A stretch of 64,000 bases of DNA. Origin: Leptospira sp. WS39.C2 (lineage in GTDB: Bacteria; Spirochaetota; Leptospiria; Leptospirales; Leptospiraceae). The position numbers and the translations under genes were made by a program. Under the pieces are notes generated by a model. The model made no database searches. It had not been told where the DNA came from and saw only the letters and a list, made by a program, of their open reading frames with translations. Location: contig NZ_CP162142.1 of the NCBI RefSeq assembly GCF_040833965.1, forward strand, positions 3,144,001-3,208,000. Direction: 5' to 3'. Positions 1 through 9,396 of this stretch are shown one piece after another; the first letter of the stretch is position 1; every line of letters starts with the position of its first letter.

Positions 1-912
1 TTGTCTAGGAAGTTCCGGCAATGTTTTACGAATGCCTTCGATAAAGGAATCAGAAATTTGAATCGTTGGTAAATCTGGTTCTGGAAAATAACGATAGTCA
101 TGGCTCATCTCTTTTGAACGCATGGGAATGGTTTTAAGAAGGGTTGCATCCCAAAGTTTTGTCATTTGTTTGAACGACTCACCTCTAGAGTATACATCCT
201 TTTGCCATTCCACTTCATAATCAATCGCTTGTTTTACGGCTTTAAAAGAGTTTAAGTTTTTGATTTCTACTCTTGTTCGAAATCCTTTTTCTCCTTTAGG
301 CCGAATGGACACGTTAGCATCACAACGAAGAGATCCTTCTTCCATATTACAATCAGATACTTGAATATAACGTAAGATGGTTTTTAATTCATTTAAATAA
401 ACATAAGCTTCATCAGAGGAACGAAGGTCTGGTTCTGAAACGATTTCGATGAGAGGTGTTCCCGCACGGTTATAATCTACGTAAGAACGGTTGATGGATG
501 GATCATGTGAGTGGATGAGTTTTCCTGCATCTTCCTCCATATGGATCCGAGTGAGAGGGAGAAACTTTTCTTCCTTTTCCCCTTTTAATTGGATATGGAT
601 CCCACCTTTTGTTGCATAAGGTTTATCAAATTGGGAAATTTGGTACCCTTTAGGAAGGTCAGGATAAAAATAATTTTTACGATCAAATTTAGTAAATTGT
701 GTAATTTCACATCCAAGTGCCACACCGGCTCTCACAGCTTTTTCAAGCACTACTTCATTTAACACAGGTAAAGTGCCAGGAAGAGCAACACATAAAGGGG
801 AAATATGAGTATTGGGACTACCACCAAATTCGTTTGTAGCAGTTGAAAATATTTTTGAATTGGTATTGAGCTGGACGTGGACTTCCAGACCGATGATGAC
901 TTCGTATTCCAT
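1..912 (-). CDS. gatB: Aspartyl/glutamyl-tRNA amidotransferase subunit B (partial)
   Basis: GatB is the subunit of the GatCAB amidotransferase that binds and activates mischarged Glu-tRNA(Gln) or Asp-tRNA(Asn). The reading frame starts at the ATG at 912 ([20 protein letters not shown]) and runs off the window edge, so about 304 N-terminal codons are present and the C-terminal tail domain is missing. Typical GatB signatures are visible: the IGLEVHVQL start, [35 protein letters not shown] and the ALCDANVS-like stretch, read here as LRCDANVS. No operon partner is visible; the next gene upstream begins beyond a short gap. The identification is firm and only the 3' end is unknown. Confidence 0.96.
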   Translation of the reverse strand, partial: MEYEVIIGLEVHVQLNTNSKIFSTATNEFGGSPNTHISPLCVALPGTLPVLNEVVLEKAVRAGVALGCEITQFTKFDRKNYFYPDLPKGYQISQFDKPYATKGGIHIQLKGEKEEKFLPLTRIHMEEDAGKLIHSHDPSINRSYVDYNRAGTPLIEIVSEPDLRSSDEAYVYLNELKTILRYIQVSDCNMEEGSLRCDANVSIRPKGEKGFRTRVEIKNLNSFKAVKQAIDYEVEWQKDVYSRGESFKQMTKLWDATLLKTIPMRSKEMSHDYRYFPEPDLPTIQISDSFIEGIRKTLPELPRQ

Positions 913-970
913 GGTTTGATTACAGGATTTTCATGGAAAATGAACCTGGCAATTCAAATTCCGACCGAAA

Positions 971-2074
971 TCAATCCAAAGGGTCTGGTGCCGTTTGTAG
1001 GACCAATTTATATAGATTTTTTTGCTCTCGGGAAATCCCAATTTCCCCATTTTGGTGGAGTTTTTTCGTGAACTCTGATAGTTCTCTCACACGAGATTCA
1101 AATGCCAGTCCAATTTTTTTATCTTCCAGAGCAATGTGAGAGAGTAACCAATTCCTAAGATCCTGAACCAAATGTAAGCCAACACGAGGATTCCCTAGTT
1201 TGTACTCATCATTTCGCATTTTGATAAATTCAATAAAACGTTTGTGTTGGCTCATGTGTTGGACAACATCCGTATACCGAAAGTAACGCATAATTTTATC
1301 TTCAACACCAAAATGATCTTTTGTGTATTCAATCGCTTCAGCTATGACTTTGTGAAAGGTTTCACTAGACCCATCACCTAACTTCAATGAATGATCCAAC
1401 TCCACAATCATCTTTAATAACCAAATGTGTTGTAAATCAATGATGGGAATACCCGTTGATAAATTGTATGTTTTCCAAATGTTTCGAATTTCTTGAATGG
1501 TATCTATTGATTGTTCGTGAAGGGAGATCGTTGTAGTATCAATTTGAACTATATTTTGATAAATCAAAAGTTGTTCTTTTGAAATTGGATACTTTCCCGA
1601 TTTTAAAATTTGGTTACAGTATGATTTTAGATCTAAGTTTGATGCCTTAAAAAATTCTGCATAATCCGTATCGTCGTGTAAAATATGTTGGAATAACCAC
1701 TTTTTTAGAATTTGTAGTATCCCAAGGGCGGCCATTTGGTTATTTTTGGCTTCGTAGTATTTTCCTGTTAGGCGTTCTACAAATTTCCGATGCCCAAGGA
1801 CATGTTCTTTAAAATTTGGATAGTTGAAATGTTCTAGGATATCTTCTTCGAGAGCAAAATGTTCTGCTACATAATCGAGTGCTTTTCTAAAGGAGTTGTG
1901 AACATCAATATCGGAATTTGATTTTTCAGCTTCTACAATTTCTTCTTCTAATTCCAAAATGATATGCACAAGCCAAACATGTTGTAAGTCAATGATGGGA
2001 ATACCAAGGTGAAAGGGCTCACTTAACCAAGTGATTCGAAGGGAATCTAAATGTGCGGAAGTATCCTTTTGCAT
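971..2074 (-). CDS. Tandem two-domain bacteriohemerythrin-like protein
   Basis: The protein has two hemerythrin domains in a row, at roughly residues 15-160 and 205-340. Hemerythrin domains bind a non-heme di-iron centre and O2 (or sense redox or NO) inside a four-helix bundle. Both halves open with the same GIPIIDLQH phrase and keep the ligand pattern. Domain one has DLQHVWL, AEHFALEEDIL, HVLGHRKF and HILHDD; domain two has DLQHIWL, KDHFGVEDKIM, HMSQHKRF and HIALED. There is no signal peptide and no output domain, so a cytoplasmic O2/NO buffer or sensor is plausible. The ATG at 2074 is preferred; a GTG at 2083 is in frame three codons earlier. It may matter that a nitric oxide cluster lies 13 kb away, but no direct link is visible. 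Confidence 0.85.
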   Translation of the reverse strand: MQKDTSAHLDSLRITWLSEPFHLGIPIIDLQHVWLVHIILELEEEIVEAEKSNSDIDVHNSFRKALDYVAEHFALEEDILEHFNYPNFKEHVLGHRKFVERLTGKYYEAKNNQMAALGILQILKKWLFQHILHDDTDYAEFFKASNLDLKSYCNQILKSGKYPISKEQLLIYQNIVQIDTTTISLHEQSIDTIQEIRNIWKTYNLSTGIPIIDLQHIWLLKMIVELDHSLKLGDGSSETFHKVIAEAIEYTKDHFGVEDKIMRYFRYTDVVQHMSQHKRFIEFIKMRNDEYKLGNPRVGLHLVQDLRNWLLSHIALEDKKIGLAFESRVRELSEFTKKLHQNGEIGISREQKNLYKLVLQTAPDPLD

Positions 2075-2213
2075 GGTTTCCACATAATTACTTGGACTTT
2101 TGATGTCACTGCAATTGAGGAAAAACTATAGTTGATATTTATCATTGAATTAGAATCAAACAAAATTCTTAAGATGGGTAACTTTGATTTTGGGATGTTG
2201 TTACACCCTTAGT

Positions 2214-2247
2214 AAAACACCCCCGAAATAATCGGGAGTGTTTGTTT
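2214..2247. terminator. Bidirectional intrinsic terminator
   Basis: An 11-bp stem (AACACCCCCGA against TCGGGAGTGTT, one G-T pair) with a short loop is flanked by A residues on the left and a TTTGTTTT tract on the right, so it could end transcripts in either direction. It lies between the end of the aldehyde dehydrogenase gene and the start of the hemerythrin gene, both on the minus strand, and so separates them into two units. Confidence 0.8.
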
Positions 2248-2277
2248 TATGAGTTTTGTTTAAATTTGAAGTTAAAG

Positions 2278-3753
2278 TTAAACAAAAAACTTTGTAGTGA
2301 GTTTTACCATAAGTCTCACAAAACCAGAATAAGGTGGATACATCAATTTTGCAATGGAAGCTTTCGGTGTTTGTAATACCGATCTTTCATGGGAAAACGT
2401 TTTGAATCCAAAAATTCCATGGTAACTTCCATGACCAGAATGGTTTACGCCACCGAAAGGTAAATTTGGATTTACTAGGTGTAAAATCACATCATTGATC
2501 ACAGCTCCACCAGAACTTGTTCTACGAAGTACATATTTGGATGTACTTCTTTTTTTGGTGAAGATGTATAAGGCTAATGGTTTTGGTTTTTCATTAATGA
2601 TATGGATCGCATCATCGAGTGTTTTGTAGGTTACGATAGGAAGCAGTGGACCAAAAATTTCATCTTCCATGATTTTGGCGTCAAGAGATACATTTGATAA
2701 AATGGTTGGTGCGATAAAGTTGTCAGAACTTCTCACCTCTCCACCATAAGCAATTTTTGCACCTTTTTTCACTGCCTCATCAATATAAGAAGAAACTCGA
2801 GCGAAATTTTTTGCATTCACGATTCGGCAAAAATCAGTACTTGCAGTGAAGTTTTCAGGTTTCGATTTGAAAAAACTTTCAGTTGTTTCTTTTGCATGTT
2901 TCACAAATTCATCTACTTTTGATTCTGGTATGAGTAAATAATCCGGTGCTACACATGTTTGGCCTGCATTGAGAAACTTACCCCACATAATTCGCTCTGC
3001 TGCTACTTTCATATCAGCATCTTCTGCGATGATGGATGGAGACTTTCCGCCTAACTCTAAAGTTACGGTCGTTAAGTTTTTTGCCGCCGCCGTCATAACA
3101 ATTTTTCCAACTGGCGTAGATCCAGTGAAAAATATATGATCAAAAGGAATTTCGAGCAGTGCGGTTGCAACACTTACATCCCCTTCAAATACGGCAACTT
3201 CGTCTTCTGCAAATACCTCTCCTAACATAAGATTGATGACATTTGCAGTATTGGGTGTAAACTCCGATGGTTTTAACATCACAGTGTTTCCAGCAGCGAT
3301 AGCAGCCGCAAGAGGAGCAATTGCTAAATGGAATGGATAATTCCAAGGTGCGATGATGAGACAAACCCCTTTTGGTTCGTACACGATTCGACTTGTTGCA
3401 CCAAGAAGTGTTGGAGGAGTCATTACGTTTTTCGGACGCATCCAATGTTTTACGTGGCGAATGGCATCATTGATTTCTGCAATCGTCGGTAAAATTTCTG
3501 TAATGTCCACTTCACCAGAAGATTTTCTGAAATCAGCATGAAGTGCTTTTTGGATTTCAGTTTGGTATTTTAAAACCACATCCTTTAATTTTTTCAGTTT
3601 TAGAATTCGTGTTTTGTAATTCGACAAACGAAGTTCGAGAGACTTTTTCTTTTGGGCATTAAAAATTCGGTCAATGTCTTTGGGAGTAAAACTTTTGGTT
3701 TGGATGACGGCCGTGTTGCTTACATTGGCCGCAGAAAGGGTAGCTTGGGTCAT
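2278..3753 (-). CDS. Aldehyde dehydrogenase (class 3 / fatty-aldehyde type)
   Basis: This is an NAD(P)-dependent aldehyde dehydrogenase that oxidises an aldehyde to its carboxylic acid. The usual landmarks are present: the PWNYPF substrate/cofactor segment near residue 137, FTGSTPVGK near 209, the general base Glu233 in LELGGKSP and the nucleophile Cys267 in NAGQTCVAP. The 491 residues, the short N-terminus and the hydrophobic C-terminal tail ([13 protein letters not shown] and following) resemble the class 3 or coniferyl/fatty aldehyde subgroup, in which the tail can touch membranes. The start is the ATG at 3753 with a GGAG box upstream. The physiological substrate cannot be told from sequence. 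It stands alone, with a terminator downstream. Confidence 0.93.
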   Translation of the reverse strand: MTQATLSAANVSNTAVIQTKSFTPKDIDRIFNAQKKKSLELRLSNYKTRILKLKKLKDVVLKYQTEIQKALHADFRKSSGEVDITEILPTIAEINDAIRHVKHWMRPKNVMTPPTLLGATSRIVYEPKGVCLIIAPWNYPFHLAIAPLAAAIAAGNTVMLKPSEFTPNTANVINLMLGEVFAEDEVAVFEGDVSVATALLEIPFDHIFFTGSTPVGKIVMTAAAKNLTTVTLELGGKSPSIIAEDADMKVAAERIMWGKFLNAGQTCVAPDYLLIPESKVDEFVKHAKETTESFFKSKPENFTASTDFCRIVNAKNFARVSSYIDEAVKKGAKIAYGGEVRSSDNFIAPTILSNVSLDAKIMEDEIFGPLLPIVTYKTLDDAIHIINEKPKPLALYIFTKKRSTSKYVLRRTSSGGAVINDVILHLVNPNLPFGGVNHSGHGSYHGIFGFKTFSHERSVLQTPKASIAKLMYPPYSGFVRLMVKLTTKFFV

Positions 3754-3838
3754 GGGAATCTCCGTATTACTGACTCTCGTTCAGTTAGAGAGGAAATTCA
3801 AGAACTTTTTCGAAAATCTAGTCGATTCTATGTCTTTT

Positions 3839-5989
3839 TTATGCCAAAAAACCCTTACCAAACCCTGGTGGGGGTCCGTTTTGGATGTATTGTTTGGCTC
3901 GTTCCAAATAAAGGAGGGCCGCTTTGTCTGATGGATCCTGTTTCAAAACGGATAAAAATCCAAGTTCGGCTCCTTTAAAATCACCATCCCAAAATAAATT
4001 CACACTCTCTTCAAATTCTTCCTTGGTTTGGATTTTTAAATGAAAAGTTTCTTCCACACCATCCACTAAAACTTGCGCAATTCCGATTAACTTTTGTTTG
4101 GCTGGTATTTTAATAAAATCCAAGAGTCGATGAGGATAAGAATCGGGTTCTTTTAGTTCCAAAAGAGCATCCAAACTCAAAATGATTTTGGCACCATATT
4201 TTTTGGTCATGGATTCCAATGAATTGGCAACACCCATAGAATCAGACAAAACTGCCGATTCAATTCTTTGTTCTTCCCCCACGATCCCAAGCATCAATTC
4301 ACCAAAATGAATACCAACACCGATCTGGATTTCACCAACACGGTGGTTATGAGTTTCTAAATTCCATTTAGCAATTGTTTTGTGCATTTGAATTGCAGCA
4401 GACAATGCGTCCTCGGGTTCTTTTTCAAAAAGGGCGAAGATAGCATCACCTACATATTTTTCAATAAAACCATTATGCGAACGAATGATTGGCCCTACTT
4501 GCCTCAGGTAATCATTTAAAAATAGAAATGTTTCTTCGGGGCTTAAAGTTTCTGATATAGCCGTAAAATCTCGAATGTCAGATGATAAAACAGACATTTG
4601 TTTGACGATAAAGTCTCCACGTTTCACTTTCGATTCGTCTTTTTTGGAAAACAGTTGAATGAGTCTTAAAGGAACAAACTTAGCATATACCTTGTTAGAC
4701 GATTCAAGTCGGTTGTTTACTTCAATGAGTTCCGTTGTCAAGGTATCCATCGAAGTATAAAATCTTGCATTTCGACGTGCAAGGAGGATACTTTGGAACA
4801 AAAAAAATACAAATAGCGAAAAAGGCATAAGTGGTTGTGCTTGGAACCAATAATTCCCTGCCATCAAATCATGTGTGGATCCAAACATCAAAATGATAGA
4901 TCCATAAAACACTAGGCTACTATCTCGTTTTCTTTGGCGATAGATCCGAAGGATCACGTAAAAGGAACAAATACTAAAAAATAAAATAAATACTTGGGAA
5001 ACAATATTGGTTGTTGTGAATAATTTTGGATCCGTGAGTAAAACAAATAAAACGTAAACCAAACTCAAACTCCAACAAGACCTCAACATCCAATTGGGAA
5101 CTTCCGATTTTCCAGGAAATAAACTACGCAAGTAACTTAAGAAAAAACAGACAAGTAATGGTGCCGATGTATAATCTAACACTTGCATCCAATTCCAAGA
5201 AAAATCGGGAAAAGCATACATAATATAATAGTTATCTAAAACAACTAAACGAAGTCCTGTGAACAAACAAAACAAAGCAATAAAGAGAGAACTTTTTTCT
5301 TCTCTGCGAAAGAAAAATACCGTGAGTTGGTACAATGCCATCGTAAGCATCGCTCCAAACACAAACACTTCACCTGCGGAATACATTAATGATTCGTTTT
5401 GTATGACTTCTTTGGTTCCTATCTCAATGGGTTTGCGGTATCCACCTCTCGCATGGTGAAAATTACTAACGACATATATAATTTCTTGTTCGTAGGATTC
5501 AGGTTGGAAGGATACATATTGGATTTGGTATTTTGGTTTCGCTGAGATCTCGTCTGTTCCCACAATACCTGAACTTGCAATTTTCTGGCGATTGATGTAC
5601 AACTCATACGCACTCGTTGCTGGTTGGATTCGTAAATAATAACGAATATTAGGATCAGGTATTTTCACCACCAAACGAAAACTAGCAAAACCATCTCCAC
5701 CTTTTCCTTCGGGACGGACCGAATTCCAAGAAGAAGGTACTCTTACATATTTGTATTGTTTTTCATTTATTTTTTGGAATAAAGATTCACCGTATAGTTC
5801 GTTCCAATAGAATTCCCATTCCCCACCCAGGGAAACTTTTTTGTGGTTTTCAACAGATATTTCTGGGATTTCTAAATAACCTTTTTCTGCTTCCTTCGTT
5901 TTACCAAAGTTACACGAAAACAGGGAACTAAACATAATAAGAAAAACAATTACGAACAAATAATAAGGACTAGGTTTTATTTTTCCCAT
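3839..5989 (-). CDS. 7TM-DISM lipoprotein with C1-like class III cyclase domain
   Basis: This is a membrane receptor with a lipobox (FSSLFSC, Cys26 from the ATG at 5989), a periplasmic jelly-roll sensor containing GGEWEFYW, seven membrane helices (about residues 205-405), a class III nucleotidyl cyclase domain and a short TPR-like tail. Both metal Asp residues are kept (SSDIRDF, Asp471; EKYVGDA, Asp515), as is the purine-contact Lys511. The second-half residues are lost: the Thr/Asp that selects the base is Ala579, and the transition-state Asn and Arg are Gly586 and Ser590 (SDSMGVANS instead of SDTVNLSSR). On its own it should be poorly active or inactive as a homodimer. It overlaps the upstream cyclase gene by 13 nt. 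A TTG at 6007 is in frame, but the ATG fits the signal sequence better. Confidence 0.88.
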   Translation of the reverse strand: MGKIKPSPYYLFVIVFLIMFSSLFSCNFGKTKEAEKGYLEIPEISVENHKKVSLGGEWEFYWNELYGESLFQKINEKQYKYVRVPSSWNSVRPEGKGGDGFASFRLVVKIPDPNIRYYLRIQPATSAYELYINRQKIASSGIVGTDEISAKPKYQIQYVSFQPESYEQEIIYVVSNFHHARGGYRKPIEIGTKEVIQNESLMYSAGEVFVFGAMLTMALYQLTVFFFRREEKSSLFIALFCLFTGLRLVVLDNYYIMYAFPDFSWNWMQVLDYTSAPLLVCFFLSYLRSLFPGKSEVPNWMLRSCWSLSLVYVLFVLLTDPKLFTTTNIVSQVFILFFSICSFYVILRIYRQRKRDSSLVFYGSIILMFGSTHDLMAGNYWFQAQPLMPFSLFVFFLFQSILLARRNARFYTSMDTLTTELIEVNNRLESSNKVYAKFVPLRLIQLFSKKDESKVKRGDFIVKQMSVLSSDIRDFTAISETLSPEETFLFLNDYLRQVGPIIRSHNGFIEKYVGDAIFALFEKEPEDALSAAIQMHKTIAKWNLETHNHRVGEIQIGVGIHFGELMLGIVGEEQRIESAVLSDSMGVANSLESMTKKYGAKIILSLDALLELKEPDSYPHRLLDFIKIPAKQKLIGIAQVLVDGVEETFHLKIQTKEEFEESVNLFWDGDFKGAELGFLSVLKQDPSDKAALLYLERAKQYIQNGPPPGFGKGFLA

Positions 5990-8091
5990 GCTGATACCCC
6001 ATCCCAATCCTCTCCAACACCGGCTGTTTGGTAGTATTCACACCTTTCGATATAAATTTGAGCAGCAATGTCCTCCGGATTATTTGAATGGACTTCCCTA
6101 AATCCATTAAGAGCAGATACAAAATCTGCTCGCTCATAATCAAAAATTGCAGCTTCAAATTGTTCCCGATACGCAATTTTTTGATCCGAAATCGAATCGA
6201 TTCCAGGGATCAAAACTTCTGCTATCATGACAGTTTCTTGTTTGCCCTTAACACGCACAAAATCCAAAATGCGATAAGGGATCGTATCCAAATCTTCGTG
6301 TAACATGAGTGAGGTTAAACTCACAAGGATTCTTGCATTGTATTTTTTTGTTAAACCTTGGATCCGACTCGATAAATTCACGGTATCTGATATCACAGTA
6401 GACTCGAGTCTTTCTTCTTCACCCAAAATACCAAGCATGGTATCACCAGAATGGATTCCTATACCTGCATGTAAGGGAAGATAACCTAATTCCTTTCGCC
6501 TTTCATTGTAAGATTCCAATTCCCATTGGATGTCTTCTGCGGCTTTGATCGAATTTTGTATCCCTCCATCAAACAGTGCCATCACAGCACTCCCGATGTA
6601 TTTATCAATGAATCCATTATTTTTGCGAACACAAGGTCCAATACGACCTAAATATGAGTTTGTAAATAAAATTCGGTTTTCAAGTGGAATGGAATAAATG
6701 ATATCCCAATACTCCCAAATATCTGCAAACAAAACTGTCATCTCTCGTTCGCTACTGTCACCTAACCTTACTTCATCGATACTTTCTTTTCCCAAATGGG
6801 TTAAAAAATCGCGAGGTATAAATTTTGCATAAAACCGATTCGTTAAAATGAATTGTTCATTGATGGATTCAAATTCTTCTTTGAGAAGGATTTTTTTGTG
6901 AAAGGTTCTTGCCGTACGTAATGTCACGATTGTGGACTGAACACCAAAAAACAAAAATACGGCAATTTGTGATAAGGAAGATTCCCCTTCTCCAGTGTAT
7001 GCAAGAAATACATCATACACAAATCCAAAAAACAAAATCAAATAGCCTAAAAAGAAAATATGGGAATCAGGTAAACCCTTAACCACCATTTGGTACAAAC
7101 GTATTCCTAAAAATACTGCAAACACAACACCTAACACCTGAAATACAACTTCAAATTCCGTGTAATACTCAGGTTTAATGATAAGTCCATACACCAAAAT
7201 AAATTGGACAAAGGCACTAAAATAACGGATGAGTCTCGTTTCGATAAATCGAGGGAAAAGACCATCCACAAACCATAAAAACAAAATCCCTAAAACAAAT
7301 ACGGATGCATATTCTACATATACGACAAGGTCCCAAGAAATGTTTGGGAACATCGCATAAATTGTTTTACTACCAACAAACGGTAAACGTAATGCAAATA
7401 CTAAACAAAAGAATCCGAAATAGAATGCCTCTCTTTGTTTGTTCCGATAAAAAAATAAAATGAAATGATACAATCCAAACATAAACAGAGCACCTGTTAG
7501 TGCAATATCCATCGTACTTTCTGCCAATATGTAGTTTTGGATCGCTTCCGCTGTTCCAAAAATTGGTGCATTGGGTAAACCACCTTCTTTATGATGGAAA
7601 TTACTCACTTCAATTTTGATTTGGATTTTGTCTTTTGAAACAAAGGTAAAACTTTGGCCTTGGGCACTTGGGTATGTAGTCTGTTTGTTTGGGCCTGGAT
7701 AACCAGAAAGTACAACTCGATTACCCGCCGTTACACGAAAACTTGTCCGAACTTCCGGTAAGTACAAAGAATAAATTTGTGAGTCACTCGGAAGTAATAT
7801 ATCGATTGTATAGGTTCCATAACCTTTCCCATCCAAAATCTGAGAACGTAAAGGAACCGCATTCCAAAGAGATGGCACAGGAAGGAAAGTATAACTAACA
7901 TCAGGTGGTAGTTCACCCAAAGTATGAGGATAAAATTTCCATTCCCCTTGGAGGGTGATTGCTTTTCCCGTGTTCCAATCAAAGGAACGTAGGTCCAATA
8001 TGCCAGACGTAACTCCCTTTGAAGGAGTCACAAGTTGGCATGCCATTGTGAGAAAAACGAGGCCAAGTTGAATGCGTTTGAAAAGGGTCAT
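5977..8091 (-). CDS. 7TM-DISM lipoprotein with C2-like class III cyclase domain
   Basis: The architecture matches the gene that follows it: lipobox LTMAC (Cys18), periplasmic jelly roll (QGEWKFYP), seven membrane helices at about residues 190-395, class III cyclase domain at about 445-600 and a TPR-like tail. Here the first metal Asp (FADI, Asp457), the Lys497, the base-selecting Thr565 and the transition-state Asn572 and Arg576 are present. The second metal Asp is Ser501 (DKYIGSAVMALF where related cyclases have DKYIGDAVMALF). It is therefore the mirror image of its partner. The ATG at 8091 is the first gene of the pair, and its 3' end overlaps the start of the second, so the two should be made together. 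Cyclic AMP as product is likely but not proven. Confidence 0.88.
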   Translation of the reverse strand: MTLFKRIQLGLVFLTMACQLVTPSKGVTSGILDLRSFDWNTGKAITLQGEWKFYPHTLGELPPDVSYTFLPVPSLWNAVPLRSQILDGKGYGTYTIDILLPSDSQIYSLYLPEVRTSFRVTAGNRVVLSGYPGPNKQTTYPSAQGQSFTFVSKDKIQIKIEVSNFHHKEGGLPNAPIFGTAEAIQNYILAESTMDIALTGALFMFGLYHFILFFYRNKQREAFYFGFFCLVFALRLPFVGSKTIYAMFPNISWDLVVYVEYASVFVLGILFLWFVDGLFPRFIETRLIRYFSAFVQFILVYGLIIKPEYYTEFEVVFQVLGVVFAVFLGIRLYQMVVKGLPDSHIFFLGYLILFFGFVYDVFLAYTGEGESSLSQIAVFLFFGVQSTIVTLRTARTFHKKILLKEEFESINEQFILTNRFYAKFIPRDFLTHLGKESIDEVRLGDSSEREMTVLFADIWEYWDIIYSIPLENRILFTNSYLGRIGPCVRKNNGFIDKYIGSAVMALFDGGIQNSIKAAEDIQWELESYNERRKELGYLPLHAGIGIHSGDTMLGILGEEERLESTVISDTVNLSSRIQGLTKKYNARILVSLTSLMLHEDLDTIPYRILDFVRVKGKQETVMIAEVLIPGIDSISDQKIAYREQFEAAIFDYERADFVSALNGFREVHSNNPEDIAAQIYIERCEYYQTAGVGEDWDGVSAWEK

Positions 8092-8204
8092 CCCTATCCT
8101 TCAGAGACATTTCTGTCTGTTATTTGGAAAGGAAGTTTTCAAATTGAAAAAAATAATATTTTTTGGTTTGTACGAAGTACTCATAAAGCTATTATGTCTC
8201 TTAA

Positions 8205-9392
8205 ATGGCACCTTCTTCCGGACCCAATAAAGCCGCCCTGGCATACCAAATTTTAGGCCAATACTTACCGGATGAAGTGTTCGCCCATTTGACCGATGCC
8301 GAGATTGAGTCCCTTCTCTTAAAAGTAGAGTCAAACCCCTCACCAACCAAAGGCCAAGAAAAAGACATCCTACTCTCTTTCACCCAATTCCTCCAAAAAA
8401 AAGGAATCCGAACCCACTATGGGAACCAAAACCAAACTAGTAATGGTTTCGGAAAACCAAACACAGGCTTGCCTAACAAAAATGTTACAAGAGATAGACA
8501 AAACTCAGGATCCCCGAATCCAACCGGATCGAAAACCGATCCAAACTTAAAAAATCCAAACATTTTGTGGGATGAATCGAATCTTTCAGGGCAAAAATCA
8601 CAAATTCCTACAGATCGGGGACCAGTACTTGGTCAAAATCCACAAACGAACGAATTGTATTCTCTTCTCGAAGAAATCCTGAAAGAAGAAGAAAACAAAC
8701 GATCAGGTCCCCTCTGGATGGAATTATCGAAATTTTCTGAAGAGATGCTCCAAAATCTGACAAGAGACGAATCCCCAGAAGTGGTGGCGCGGGTTCTTAG
8801 TTTTTCGGACCCAGAATCCGCCTCCGAAGTCCTAGCCGAATACCCAGAAAGCCATAGAGAAGAGATCATTTTAGCTCTTTCGGAGATTGATTACCACTCG
8901 GACAGGGAAAGAGACCAACTTGATCGGTTTCTCCGATTCAAAATGGAACTCATTGAGAAAAAAATGCCCGTTTCCAAAATCCGTAGCCGCAAAGCCAAAA
9001 CCGCGGGGGAAATTCTCACCAGGCTTCCTTTTTTGCCATCTCAAAATTTAATTGAACGAATTCAGAAAAAAAGCCCAGAATATGCCGAAACTATAGTAGA
9101 ACACTACTTTCGTTTGGAAGACCTCCTTCATTTGGGAAGGACAAGTCTCACTCGGTTTTTTTCTGAGATCCATCCTCTTGTCATTGCTTGTGCTTTGAAG
9201 GGTGTGGAAACTGAATTTCGTGACCAAGTTTATTCCAATTTGGAATCTTGGCTTGTGAAAGAAATAAAGATCGAATGGGATTCGTTAGGTCCTGTTTCTC
9301 TTGCGGAGATCGAAGAAGCTCAAAAAGGAGTTTTGGATCGTTTGCGGGAAGCAATGGATGAAGGCAAAGTGAAACTTTGGAGATTGAAGTAA
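8205..9392 (+). CDS. FliG-like flagellar motor switch paralogue
   Basis: This is a FliG-family protein, normally part of the C-ring that couples the stator to rotor rotation. An N-terminal helical part is joined by a polar Asn/Gly/Ser/Pro-rich linker (about residues 80-150) to the middle domain (SPEVVARVLSFSDPESASEV) and the C-terminal domain (LKGVETEFRDQVYSNL, LGPVSLAEIEEAQ). The torque helix, usually FEDLVxLDDR, reads LEDLLHLGRTS, so the two acidic residues before Arg are missing. The long linker also departs from standard FliG. Spirochetes often carry a second divergent FliG, and this is probably that class. The start is the first ATG after an in-frame stop. It is followed four bases later by fliH. 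Confidence 0.78.
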   Translation: MAPSSGPNKAALAYQILGQYLPDEVFAHLTDAEIESLLLKVESNPSPTKGQEKDILLSFTQFLQKKGIRTHYGNQNQTSNGFGKPNTGLPNKNVTRDRQNSGSPNPTGSKTDPNLKNPNILWDESNLSGQKSQIPTDRGPVLGQNPQTNELYSLLEEILKEEENKRSGPLWMELSKFSEEMLQNLTRDESPEVVARVLSFSDPESASEVLAEYPESHREEIILALSEIDYHSDRERDQLDRFLRFKMELIEKKMPVSKIRSRKAKTAGEILTRLPFLPSQNLIERIQKKSPEYAETIVEHYFRLEDLLHLGRTSLTRFFSEIHPLVIACALKGVETEFRDQVYSNLESWLVKEIKIEWDSLGPVSLAEIEEAQKGVLDRLREAMDEGKVKLWRLK

Positions 9393-9396
9393 GGAT

